Part shown: piece after piece, positions 1-7,505 of the stretch
How the letters are laid out: each line of letters starts with the position of its first letter
How positions within the stretch are numbered: position 1 is the first letter of the stretch
Source of the DNA: Verrucomicrobiota bacterium
Lineage (GTDB): Bacteria > Verrucomicrobiota > Verrucomicrobiia > Limisphaerales > J093
DNA: 40,945 nucleotides
Assembly (NCBI GenBank): GCA_016871715.1
Contig: VHCO01000041.1
Location: 1 to 40,945, forward strand
Direction of reading: 5' to 3'
Made by a program: the position numbers and the translations under genes
The notes under the pieces: generated by a model
The model's input: the letters and a program-made list of their open reading frames with translations, nothing else
Databases searched by the model: none
What the model was told of the DNA's origin: nothing

Positions 1-372
1 TGTGGCTTCCGTCGAGACGCCCGCTCTCCGTCCCGTGTGGGAGCGCGGGCATCTTGCCCGCGTGTGGCTTCCGTCGAGACGCCCGCTCTCCGTCCCATGT
101 GGGAGCGCGGGCATCTTGCCCGCGTGTGGCTTCCGTCGAGACGCCCGCTCTCCGTCCCATGTGGGGGCGCGGGCATCTTGCCCGCGTGTGGCTTCCGTCG
201 AGACGCCCGCTCTCCGTCCCGTGTGGGAGCGCGGGCATCTTGCCCGCGTGTGGCTTCCGTCGAGACGCCCGCTCTCCGTCCCATGTGGGGGCGCGGGCAT
301 CTTGCCCGCGTGTGCCTTCCGTCGAGACGCCCGCTCTCCGTCCCATGTGGGGGCGCGGGCATCTTGCCCGCG
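1..372. repeat. 62-bp tandem repeat, six head-to-tail units
   Basis: Six units of exactly 62 bp start at 1, 63, 125, 187, 249 and 311 and differ at only a few positions (for example A/G in the middle, and one G-to-C at the start of unit six). The array probably continues left of the window. Each unit contains a 7-bp inverted repeat, CGCGGGC-ATCTT-GCCCGCG. An earlier GCCCGC box in the same unit can also pair with the central GCGGGC, so two alternative hairpins compete. Because 62 is not a multiple of three and the unit lacks stops, several frames stay open across the array; these are not genes. There are no spacers, so it is not CRISPR. It ends about 100 bp before the Crp/Fnr gene. Confidence 0.97.
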
Positions 373-470
373 TCCAGTTCGCAACCGCCACCTCGCCAAG
401 AAATGTTGCGAGAAAGTCAAGATCCGCCGAGCCGGCGGCGGCAACTACGCCCTAAATCCCCGCCGAGCCC

Positions 471-1295
471 ATGCCCACCTCTGTGGATGAACGCCGGCGC
501 TCGGCCGTGGCCAAGACGTTGCGGCGCTGCCGGCTCTTCGCCGGTATCTCCCCGGCGGACATCCACCGGGCCGCAACCTTCACCGTGGTCAAGACCCTCG
601 CTAAAGGCGATTACCTCTTCCACGAAGGCTCGCCCGTGCACGGCTTCTACATCGTCCGGCACGGCGCCGTCAAAGTCCACCGAGTCAACATCCTCGGCAA
701 AGAACAAGTCCTCCATATCTTCCGCCCGACCGAATCCTTCGCCGAGGAATCGCTCCTGGCGGAAGCCGGACATCCAGCCCACGCCTGCGCCACCGAACTC
801 TCCGAAGTCTTGCTCGTCCAAAAGGCCGGTTTCCTGGCCTTACTGCGGCGGCAGCCTGATTTGGCCTTGTCTCTGCTCCGGGCGATGAACCGGCACCTGC
901 AGATCCTGGTCCGCCTCCTTGACGACCTGACGCTCAAAGACGTCAAAACACGCCTCGCTCACTGGTTGCTCCAGCGTTGTCCCAACCCCGAAAGCCGCCG
1001 CCCCGTTAGCATCCACCTCGCCACCACCAAGCGCGTCCTCGCTGCCGAGTTGGGCACCGTCAGCGAAACCCTCTCCCGCACCGTCGCCAAATTCCGCGAT
1101 CTCAACCTCCTCACAGTCGAGGGTAACCGCGTCACCCTGCTCTGCCCCGTCCGCCTCGCTCGCCTCGTTGCCCCCGGCCCCACGCCTTTGCCCCCCACGA
1201 CCGCCACGCTCGTGGCCAAAGGCTCACCGGGGCAAGCTACCAGCGAATCTCCGCCGCAGACCGTTGGGAACCGCCGCGCCGAAGTCTTGAACTAG
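471..1295 (+). CDS. Crp/Fnr-family transcriptional regulator
   Basis: This 274-residue cytoplasmic DNA-binding regulator has an N-terminal cyclic-nucleotide-binding-type beta-roll (about residues 20-135, with KGDYLFHEGSPVHGFYIV and the following turn). A long dimerisation helix lies around 135-160. A C-terminal winged helix-turn-helix (about 165-225) has the recognition segment VLAAELGTVSETLSRTVAKF. It lacks the N-terminal cysteine cluster of true FNR, so an oxygen-sensing 4Fe-4S cluster is unlikely; the ligand cannot be told from sequence. The last 45 residues are a Pro/Thr-rich tail beyond the usual family length. The ATG at 471 is chosen because the beta-roll begins soon after it. The gene stands alone between the tandem repeat and proB. 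Confidence 0.93.
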   Translation: MPTSVDERRRSAVAKTLRRCRLFAGISPADIHRAATFTVVKTLAKGDYLFHEGSPVHGFYIVRHGAVKVHRVNILGKEQVLHIFRPTESFAEESLLAEAGHPAHACATELSEVLLVQKAGFLALLRRQPDLALSLLRAMNRHLQILVRLLDDLTLKDVKTRLAHWLLQRCPNPESRRPVSIHLATTKRVLAAELGTVSETLSRTVAKFRDLNLLTVEGNRVTLLCPVRLARLVAPGPTPLPPTTATLVAKGSPGQATSESPPQTVGNRRAEVLN

Positions 1296-1429
1296 CGACA
1301 ACCAGGGTCGGGGTTCCCGCGTGGCCACTTCGCGCGCGAGCCCGGCTGGTTGAGGCGGTTGCGCCTGGCCCACGCCAGGAGGCTTCCTCGCGTCTCGACA
1401 CTGGCTCGGCCCTTTGTTATGCACTCCGG

Positions 1430-2506
1430 ATGCAGCGCGCGTCGCTTCAGGCGGTCACCCGCATGGTCGTGAAGCTCGGCACAGGGATCCTAACCGATCA
1501 CCGGAAGCAGCCGGATTTGGGGCAGTGGGAGCAGTTGGTGGCGCAGGTGGTGACCGAACGGCAAGCGGGGCGAGAGACGGTCCTAGTCAGTTCGGGCGCA
1601 GTGGGAGCGGGAATGGGCGTGCTGGGGTATGATCGGCGTCCGACGCAGTTGGCGCAGTTGCAGGCCTGCGCCGCCGTCGGGCAGTGCCGCCTGATGGCCA
1701 TCTACGAGGAGTTGTTTGGGAAGTTCGGCGTCCACGTGGCACAGGTCTTGTTGACGCACGACGACCTCGAACACCACGACCGTCATCTCAATGCGCGCAA
1801 CACCTTGGTCACCCTCCTCGAACGCGGCGTCGTGCCGATCATCAATGAAAACGATGCCGTTTCAGTCACCGAGTTGAAGTTTGGCGACAACGACCGGCTC
1901 TCGGCGCTGGTCGCCTGCCTGTTACCGGCGGATCTATTGGTGATCCTGACTTCGGTCGAGGGGGTCATCGAGAACTACGGCCGACCCGACGCGCGCCTGA
2001 TCCCGCTCGTGGAACGGATCGAACCGGCGCTCGAGCGCATGGCTGGGGGAACGTTAAGCGCCACGGCAGTGGGCGGGATGGTCACGAAGATCCAAGCCGC
2101 CAAGATCGCGGTTCGCGCGGGCATCCCGATGGCCATCGCCAGCGGCCGCAAGCGCGACGTCTTGGCGCGATTGCTCGCAGGGGCGGAGGAAGGCACGCTC
2201 TTCACCCCCCTCGAACGCAAACTCAAGGGGCGCAAGCGTTGGATCGCCTTCTTCCATCACCCGCGCGGCGCGCTGATCGTGGATGCCGGCGCCAAACGCG
2301 CGCTCCGCGAGCAAGGCAAGAGCCTGCTGCCCCCCGGCGTCGTCCGTTGCGAAGGCGACTTTGCCGCCGGCGAAGTGGTGAGTATCTGCGACACGGACGG
2401 CACCGAGTTCGCCCGGGGCCGCGTGCTCTTTGGGGCTCGGCAGATTCGGGATGGCGCGGTGCCCCGGACCGAATGGGTGCATCGGGACAACTTGGTCGTG
2501 CTGTAA
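1430..2506 (+). CDS. proB: Glutamate 5-kinase (proline biosynthesis)
   Basis: ProB phosphorylates L-glutamate with ATP to gamma-glutamyl phosphate, the first step of proline synthesis. The 358-residue protein has the amino-acid-kinase fold: MVVKLGTGIL near residue 12, VSSGAVGAGMGVLGY near 55-70, the NENDAVS and FGDNDRLSALVA substrate loops near 145-165, and GGMVTKIQAAKIAV near 210-225. A C-terminal PUA domain follows (about 265-345). Length matches the family. The ATG at 1430 leaves an 11-residue lead before the first strand; the ATG at 1463 is an alternative. proA is not adjacent. mazG follows after about 19 bp and is probably co-transcribed. Confidence 0.96.
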   Translation: MQRASLQAVTRMVVKLGTGILTDHRKQPDLGQWEQLVAQVVTERQAGRETVLVSSGAVGAGMGVLGYDRRPTQLAQLQACAAVGQCRLMAIYEELFGKFGVHVAQVLLTHDDLEHHDRHLNARNTLVTLLERGVVPIINENDAVSVTELKFGDNDRLSALVACLLPADLLVILTSVEGVIENYGRPDARLIPLVERIEPALERMAGGTLSATAVGGMVTKIQAAKIAVRAGIPMAIASGRKRDVLARLLAGAEEGTLFTPLERKLKGRKRWIAFFHHPRGALIVDAGAKRALREQGKSLLPPGVVRCEGDFAAGEVVSICDTDGTEFARGRVLFGARQIRDGAVPRTEWVHRDNLVVL

Positions 2507-2525
2507 CATGAAAAGAGGGCGGAGA

Positions 2526-3212
2526 ATGGCACTGGCGCACTTGCTCGAGATCATGGCGCGCTTGCGCGCCCCGGACGGCTGTCCCTGGGATCGCGTGCAA
2601 AACCATCGAACCCTGCGCTGGCACGCAGTCGAGGAGGTCTACGAGTTGCTCGATGCCATCGAGGCCGGCGACGATCTCGAGCTCGAGGAGGAGTTGGGCG
2701 ATCTCCTGTTGCAGATTGTCTTCCACTGCCAACTCGCCCGCGAGCGTGGAGCGTTCGACTTCGAGCGCGTGACCCAACGCCTAATCGACAAACTCATCCA
2801 CCGGCACCCGCATGTCTTTGGCCAAGCCCAGGCCAAAAACGCGGCCGCCGTTTGGGCGCAATGGGACCGGCTCAAACAGGCCGAGAAACGCGGCACCCGA
2901 CACGAACGCAGCTCCGCTTTGGACGGCATCCCGAAGCGCCTGCCCGCGCTGTTGCGGGCCCAAAAACTGTGGAAGAAGGCGACGCAGGCCAAGCTGGCCA
3001 GCGCGCGCGACCCGCAGCGGTGGCGCGCGTCGCGGCGCGTTGCGGCGGGTCAGCGGCCAGCCAAGCGCCCCGGCAAGATGTGGGTCGCGGGTGTCTTGTT
3101 CTCCCTGGCCCAACACTGCCAAGAGCGAGGCTGGTCGGCAGAGGAGTTGCTCCGAGCCGAGACCCAGCGGCGCGAGCGGGCCTGGCGGCGCTTGGAACGG
3201 CGCGAGCGCTGA
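2526..3212 (+). CDS. mazG: Nucleoside triphosphate pyrophosphohydrolase MazG
   Basis: MazG hydrolyses (d)NTPs to the monophosphate plus pyrophosphate, a house-cleaning and (p)ppGpp-modulating role. The protein shows the classic first MazG domain: LRAPDGCPWDRVQNHRTLR near the N-terminus, then the metal-binding EEVYELLDAI and EEELGDLLLQIVFH acidic helices. A second, degenerate domain follows, where VLFSLAQHCQERGWSAEELL is recognisable but the acidic EExxE/ExxD signature is largely lost. At about 228 residues it is slightly shorter than E. coli MazG. The ATG at 2526 is preferred because AGAGGG lies 8 bases upstream; the in-frame ATG at 2508, right after the proB stop, is possible. The linker is unusually Arg/Ala-rich. 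Confidence 0.94.
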   Translation: MALAHLLEIMARLRAPDGCPWDRVQNHRTLRWHAVEEVYELLDAIEAGDDLELEEELGDLLLQIVFHCQLARERGAFDFERVTQRLIDKLIHRHPHVFGQAQAKNAAAVWAQWDRLKQAEKRGTRHERSSALDGIPKRLPALLRAQKLWKKATQAKLASARDPQRWRASRRVAAGQRPAKRPGKMWVAGVLFSLAQHCQERGWSAEELLRAETQRRERAWRRLERRER

Positions 3213-3412
3213 GGCTACTCTAGGCTCCAGGGTCTTGGCCCGGCCAGGTCTGCTTGCCCCAGCCGATCCACAGCCGAGACGAGCCTCGGTGAAACCAAGG
3301 TTGCGGCTGGGCACGCCGGCGTCGTGCGCGCGTCCATAGCCGGGCGTGCAGTCCTGGGAGCGGTTCTGGGTCTTGCACTTTAGCGTCCGAGGCGTACGTT
3401 CTGGCCGTACAC

Positions 3413-3422
3413 AGGAGGAAGG
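3413..3422 (+). promoter_or_regulatory. Strong Shine-Dalgarno site of the pseudopilin gene
   Basis: AGGAGGAAGG lies 4 bases before the ATG at 3427. Few genes in this window have such a clear Shine-Dalgarno, and it settles the start: the open frame extends 27 codons further upstream, but that part does not look like a pilin leader. Confidence 0.85.
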
Positions 3423-3426
3423 AATC

Positions 3427-4086
3427 ATGAAACAGGTGCGAGCCTTTACGCTCGTCGAGCTGTTGGTGGTCATCGCAACAGTGGGACTACTGGCCAGCCT
3501 AGCGCTGCCGGCCTTGGCTCGGGCGAAGCACAAGGCCGGGGCCCTTTGGTGCCTCAACAACCTCAAGCAATGGTGCCTGGCCACGCACCTCTACGCCGCC
3601 GACCACGACGATCTGCTGCCGCCTGAGGGAACCCCCAATCCGGGCGAGTCCTCGACCAATCAAGGGTGGTACATCCAACTGCCCCGACAACTCGACTTGC
3701 CGCGCTACCACGACCAGCCTTGGCGCACCAACTCCGACGCGACGGCCGGCCGCTCGCTCTGGTTGTGTCCGACCAACCCGCGGCGCAGCAACGGTCGCAA
3801 CCTGTTCCACTACTGCCTTAACGAGAAGGTCAACGGGACCGGCGAAGACAACCAACCCGTGCGCCTGGCGACTCTCCATCAACCCGCCACCTTGGTTTGG
3901 CTCTTCGACTCGAAGAACCTCCCGGCCGTCGGCGCCTGGTCCTACGTCCACACCAACCTGCACCAGGCCGGCGCGCAATTCGGCTTTCTCGATGGCCATG
4001 CCGCCCGGTTCGCGAATCGCGCCTACTGGGACTTCAGCGTGGATCGCGGGCGGTGGGACAATCCGGACCTACGCTGGTTTCCGTGA
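3427..4086 (+). CDS. Type II secretion/type IV pilin-like protein (H-X9-DG class pseudopilin)
   Basis: This 219-residue protein opens with a prepilin leader, MKQVRAFTLVELLVVI. A prepilin peptidase would cut before the Phe and methylate it, and the following hydrophobic helix (to about residue 30) anchors it in the inner membrane. Next comes ALARAKHKAGALWCLNNLKQW, the usual amphipathic helix of Planctomycetes/Verrucomicrobia/Lentisphaerae pseudopilins. The C-terminal part carries FGFLDGHAARF, the H-X9-DG-like motif of this large family. Genomes of this group carry dozens of such singletons with unknown partners; no secretion genes are adjacent. The last 53 bp overlap the extended 3' end of the convergent gene. 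Confidence 0.9.
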   Translation: MKQVRAFTLVELLVVIATVGLLASLALPALARAKHKAGALWCLNNLKQWCLATHLYAADHDDLLPPEGTPNPGESSTNQGWYIQLPRQLDLPRYHDQPWRTNSDATAGRSLWLCPTNPRRSNGRNLFHYCLNEKVNGTGEDNQPVRLATLHQPATLVWLFDSKNLPAVGAWSYVHTNLHQAGAQFGFLDGHAARFANRAYWDFSVDRGRWDNPDLRWFP

Positions 4087-5761
4087 CTGGCATCCGGCGC
4101 TGGATCCAGACGCCACGGCTGCAGACCGCGGCGTAGGGCAGCCGACGCGCGCCCGCCCCGCGCGGATCATGGGCCTGGCGCGGGAGCCTGGCCCAGGGTC
4201 CACCGCACCCTTGCGTGGTGTAGAAGACCCGGCCACCGGCCCGGGTGTTCGTCCAAGCCACGGGTTCCTCCGGCCCCGCCGCGGTCCACCGTCCACGCAT
4301 CAGCACGGTCGCGGTGCTCGCCAGAGGCCGATGATAGTAGATCCACGCGGGGCTGTGAAACCGCGCTTCCTCGAGTCCGCGCAACATGGCATGTCCGCGC
4401 GCCTCCGGCACGACCCAAATGTCCGAGCCGGTCTCGCGCGCCTTGGAGTCGTAACCGCGGTAGTGGCAGCCGAGGACTTCCTGGTCGAAGTCACGCCAAC
4501 GGACGTGGCCGGGCGGGCAATCCTTGGGTTCGACCTGGAAGGCGGCGGCGCTAACGCGCAGTGCGATCAGGGGTTTGCCGGCCCGGAGATAACGCTCGAG
4601 GTGGTCCATCTGGGGCACGGGCAAGGCACGCCGGCGCATGCTCAACACCAACAGGTCGGCGTCATAGAGCGCCTCGAGTCCAGGCACATCCGCCCGACGC
4701 GAGCTCTCGTCGAGCTGGGCCACGCAAAACGTCGAGCGATACGCCTCGCCCAACTCGCGCCGAGCGAACTCGGGTAGGGTCTGCTCGGTCTTATACTCGT
4801 CGTCAGCCAGGACGTACACGACATGCGGGCGACGATCGTGGGCGGCGGGACCGTGCCCAGCCGCGGCCAAGAGCTGCCGGCTCGCGAAGGACGGAGCCAC
4901 GTGTTGTTCGAGGAACTGCTGAACGAGGGCCGTGCCCTTGGCAGGAGTGAAATTCGGGTCGGATGTCCGCGCCACAGGGTTCACGCCATTGGCCATAATG
5001 GCTTCGACCAAGTCCGACACGAACAAGACGCGCAGGCCGTGCCGGCGCAAGTTGATCATGCCGCAACTGCGGTAGCAGACGCACATATTGCTGGCCACCC
5101 CCATGTAGATCAGCGTTTCGATCCCGCGTTCGGCACAGAGGTTCAGCAACTCTTGACCCTCGTTGCAGTCGGCGATCAGATCGCCCGCGACGATCTCGAG
5201 CCCCGCCTGCTGGCGAGTCCATACCGACGCATTCGGACACGGCCGATCGGGGCCGCACTCGCAGTTGTCCCCCTTGGGCGCCGGCGGTGGGGCAAAGGGG
5301 CCGGGGGCCGGGGCCGGGTGCGGCGGGATGGCCAGCATGGCCCGGCGAGCCGGATGATCGCGGTAGAAGGCGACCACGTCCGAAGGCGCCCAAACGACCT
5401 GCACCCCCAGCGAACGGGCGGCGCCCAGAGTCCGGTTCATGCGCGGCACCAAGTTCGCCACGCGCGCGGTGTAGGTCTTGCACCAGTGCCGGTCCCACAT
5501 GTCGACCACCACAATAGCTGTCTGGCTCGCCTCGAGCTGGATGCGATCGCGGACCAACTGGGCGTCGGCGTCGCGTCGCTGGACTTCGAGCTCGAACGGG
5601 CGCGCGTCGATCGTGGCGGGGGCAACCAGCATCAGAAGCCACACGATGGTGGACCACGCGCGTCCCGACCGAGGGCCCACCGCCCCGACAGGCGCTCGAC
5701 CTCGAAGCCCACATCGAGGACCTGCGACCGGCCAACTCAGGGCATGCGCCAAGGCGGTCAT
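4034..5761 (-). CDS. Isochorismatase-family cysteine hydrolase fused to ThuA-like domain, 3' end frameshifted
   Basis: The 575-residue protein has a hydrophobic secretion signal (WLLMLVAPATIDA, about residues 42-54). An isochorismatase-like hydrolase domain follows (about 75-290), with the catalytic Asp in VVVDMWDRHWC and the nucleophile Cys in MGVASNMCVCY. The second domain (about 310-500) resembles the ThuA/glutamine-amidotransferase-like fold of secreted Planctomycetes/Verrucomicrobia proteins (VVYVLADDEYKTEQTLP, DADLLVLSMRRRALP). After GRVFYTT (near 4220) the sequence stops resembling the family. A second frame there reads VRWTLGQAPAPGP and stops at 4167, which looks like the original C-terminus, so a small deletion with frameshift probably added the present tail. 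The start overlaps the upstream stop as ATGA, implying translational coupling. Substrate unknown. Confidence 0.82.
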   Translation of the reverse strand: MTALAHALSWPVAGPRCGLRGRAPVGAVGPRSGRAWSTIVWLLMLVAPATIDARPFELEVQRRDADAQLVRDRIQLEASQTAIVVVDMWDRHWCKTYTARVANLVPRMNRTLGAARSLGVQVVWAPSDVVAFYRDHPARRAMLAIPPHPAPAPGPFAPPPAPKGDNCECGPDRPCPNASVWTRQQAGLEIVAGDLIADCNEGQELLNLCAERGIETLIYMGVASNMCVCYRSCGMINLRRHGLRVLFVSDLVEAIMANGVNPVARTSDPNFTPAKGTALVQQFLEQHVAPSFASRQLLAAAGHGPAAHDRRPHVVYVLADDEYKTEQTLPEFARRELGEAYRSTFCVAQLDESSRRADVPGLEALYDADLLVLSMRRRALPVPQMDHLERYLRAGKPLIALRVSAAAFQVEPKDCPPGHVRWRDFDQEVLGCHYRGYDSKARETGSDIWVVPEARGHAMLRGLEEARFHSPAWIYYHRPLASTATVLMRGRWTAAGPEEPVAWTNTRAGGRVFYTTQGCGGPWARLPRQAHDPRGAGARRLPYAAVCSRGVWIQRRMPVTETSVGPDCPTARDPR

Positions 5762-7185
5762 AGGCAGTAAGGATAACGTTGCGGATGACTCAGCAACCGC
5801 TGGGCCGCGGGGTCACCGAGGACCTGCTCACGGACACCATCCCAGGCGAGCTTGCGGCCGAGCAGATAGGACAAGTTGCCCAAAATGCACATCGTCGAGG
5901 CACGGTGGCCCCATTCGATGTCCATGCAGGGGCGCCGTCCCGTCTTGATCGCCTGGAACCAATCTTCCTTGTGGTTCATGTTGTAATCGACGTGCCGGTC
6001 GATCTGCGGGACGTGCACGCCGCCGGGCGGCACTTGGAACTCGTGTGCCTTCTTCATGGGATCGACTTGGGTACCATCCCGGCTAACGATCAGGTGGTCT
6101 TTGTCCCCGTGGAACACGATGCCGAAGTCCTCGCGGCCGCGTTTGTCGCCGGGCTGCTCCCAGACGACCTGCCAATCGGGGTTCCGGAATGTGTAAACGA
6201 CCTTCATCTCGGGCGGACAATCCCACAACCCCTTGGGTACGGGCGAACCGGTCGCCTCGATGCTGACCGGGTGTTGGTCGTCGGCCTCGAGGCACCACCG
6301 AATCACACTGAACACATGCGCGCCCCGATCCCGAATCACACCGCCGCCAGATTCCATCAGCCAGCGGAAGGTGCCCGGAGCGTAGCCTCGATTGTAGGGA
6401 CGCCAGGGTAACGGCCCCAGCCAAAGGTCCCAGTCCAACTCGGGCGGCGGAGCCGAGTCTGGCTCGAAGCCGCCCACCGGGTTGAGGCTGTGCCAACAGG
6501 TGACCGTGTGGACTTTGCCCAGCATGCCGTTGCGGATATAAGTGCAGGCGGCGTGCGCGGGCTTGGCCGAGCGCCCCTGGGAACCGACTTGCACAACCCG
6601 GCGATAGCGGCGGCCGGCCTCGACCATCGCCCGGCCATCGCTGAGCGCGACTGAGGCCGGCTTTTCAACGAACACATGTTTGCCGCTCTCGCACGCCTGC
6701 ACGCACTGGACCGGATGCCAGTGATCCGGCGTCGCGATGATGACCGCGTCGAGATCGTTGCGCTCGAGCAAGGCGCGGTAGTCGCGATACGGGGTCACCC
6801 CGGCGCCTGCCTCGGCCACCGCTTGCGCCAAGCGCCGCTCGTCCACATCGCACACGGCGCCGATGTTCGCCACGCCCTCCTCGCGAAACAGCTTCAGATT
6901 CTTCAAATGGGCGGTCCCCATCCCGCCCACGCCGATGTGACCCACGGTGAGCCGGTCGCTGGCGCCGGGCCGACCCGCGGCGGCCAGCACTCGCGCCGGG
7001 ATCACACTCGGCACCGCCACCACGACAGCGGTGTGGACCAAAAACTTGCGCCGGTTCGTCCGCGGCAGCCCACCCCCACCCCGCCCCACGCCATGCAAGG
7101 CGCCGGCGTTCGAGCTTCGAGCGGGTGAACGACTCAGGGGCAACCGACCCGGTGGGGCGGCGGGAGAGAAGGCGGCGCCGGACAT
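5758..7185 (-). CDS. Gfo/Idh/MocA-family oxidoreductase, secreted (twin-arginine leader)
   Basis: This is a 475-residue NAD(P)-dependent sugar or cyclitol dehydrogenase-like protein. The leader TNRRKFLVHTAVVVAVP (about residues 43-59) is of the twin-arginine type, so export to the periplasm is likely. The Rossmann domain follows (HIGVGGMGTAHLKNL, then AVCDVDERR and the conserved VFVEKPASVAL). The C-terminal alpha/beta domain includes GGGVIRDRGAHVFSVIRW and ends in the family-typical YLLGRKLAWD region. The ATG at 7185 is chosen; the frame stays open for another 103 codons that do not resemble the family. It is the first gene of an operon with the isochorismatase/ThuA fusion (4-bp ATGA overlap) and is divergent from a second Gfo/Idh/MocA gene. 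The substrate cannot be predicted. Confidence 0.92.
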   Translation of the reverse strand: MSGAAFSPAAPPGRLPLSRSPARSSNAGALHGVGRGGGGLPRTNRRKFLVHTAVVVAVPSVIPARVLAAAGRPGASDRLTVGHIGVGGMGTAHLKNLKLFREEGVANIGAVCDVDERRLAQAVAEAGAGVTPYRDYRALLERNDLDAVIIATPDHWHPVQCVQACESGKHVFVEKPASVALSDGRAMVEAGRRYRRVVQVGSQGRSAKPAHAACTYIRNGMLGKVHTVTCWHSLNPVGGFEPDSAPPPELDWDLWLGPLPWRPYNRGYAPGTFRWLMESGGGVIRDRGAHVFSVIRWCLEADDQHPVSIEATGSPVPKGLWDCPPEMKVVYTFRNPDWQVVWEQPGDKRGREDFGIVFHGDKDHLIVSRDGTQVDPMKKAHEFQVPPGGVHVPQIDRHVDYNMNHKEDWFQAIKTGRRPCMDIEWGHRASTMCILGNLSYLLGRKLAWDGVREQVLGDPAAQRLLSHPQRYPYCL

Positions 7186-7356
7186 AACGCGAGTGTAGCC
7201 AGTCCGACCTCGGCGACAATGCTCAAGTTCACGGGATCCGGCCCATGCCATCCCGGTAACCCTCACTTTGGGCGCATGTTGGCGTACGTCGACCTCTGCG
7301 GTTGGGTCGTACGATGCGCCAGCCTGCCATCCTGCGTGAGATGAGTCAGGCGCCTT

Positions 7357-7429
7357 GCGGGGCGCGGATCGCCGGACCCGCCTAGCGGACCCGGCGGCCC
7401 GTGCTCCTTCCCCGGTAAGGAATCGGGCG
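7357..7429 (+). repeat. Dispersed 73-bp GC-rich element, copy 1
   Basis: This segment aligns without gaps to 10590-10662, at roughly 70-75% identity by eye. Both copies begin with a GGGGCGCGGATC core, contain an inverted repeat around it, and end in TAAGGAATCGGGC/TAAGGATTCGGGC. Both lie on the plus strand, 50-80 bp before a start codon (7506 here). It may be a small non-autonomous repeat or a shared leader/regulatory element. Confidence 0.75.
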
Positions 7430-7505
7430 CAATCGCCCGGCGTTCTTGTTATGCGGTTCTTTTTGTGCTCGCTCCGTGCGAGATGGCCCGGCATGCTGGC
7501 ACGCC

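Noticed and set aside
1..372. CRISPR array
   Set aside because: The 62-bp units are contiguous with no unique spacers, and no cas genes are present.
1..888. Several long plus-strand open frames across the left edge (up to 283 codons)
   Set aside because: They arise from the stop-free 62-bp repeat read in different frames and continue into the Crp/Fnr gene out of frame; no start, motif or protein-like composition.
471..1295. True FNR oxygen sensor
   Set aside because: The N-terminal cysteine cluster needed for a 4Fe-4S centre is absent.
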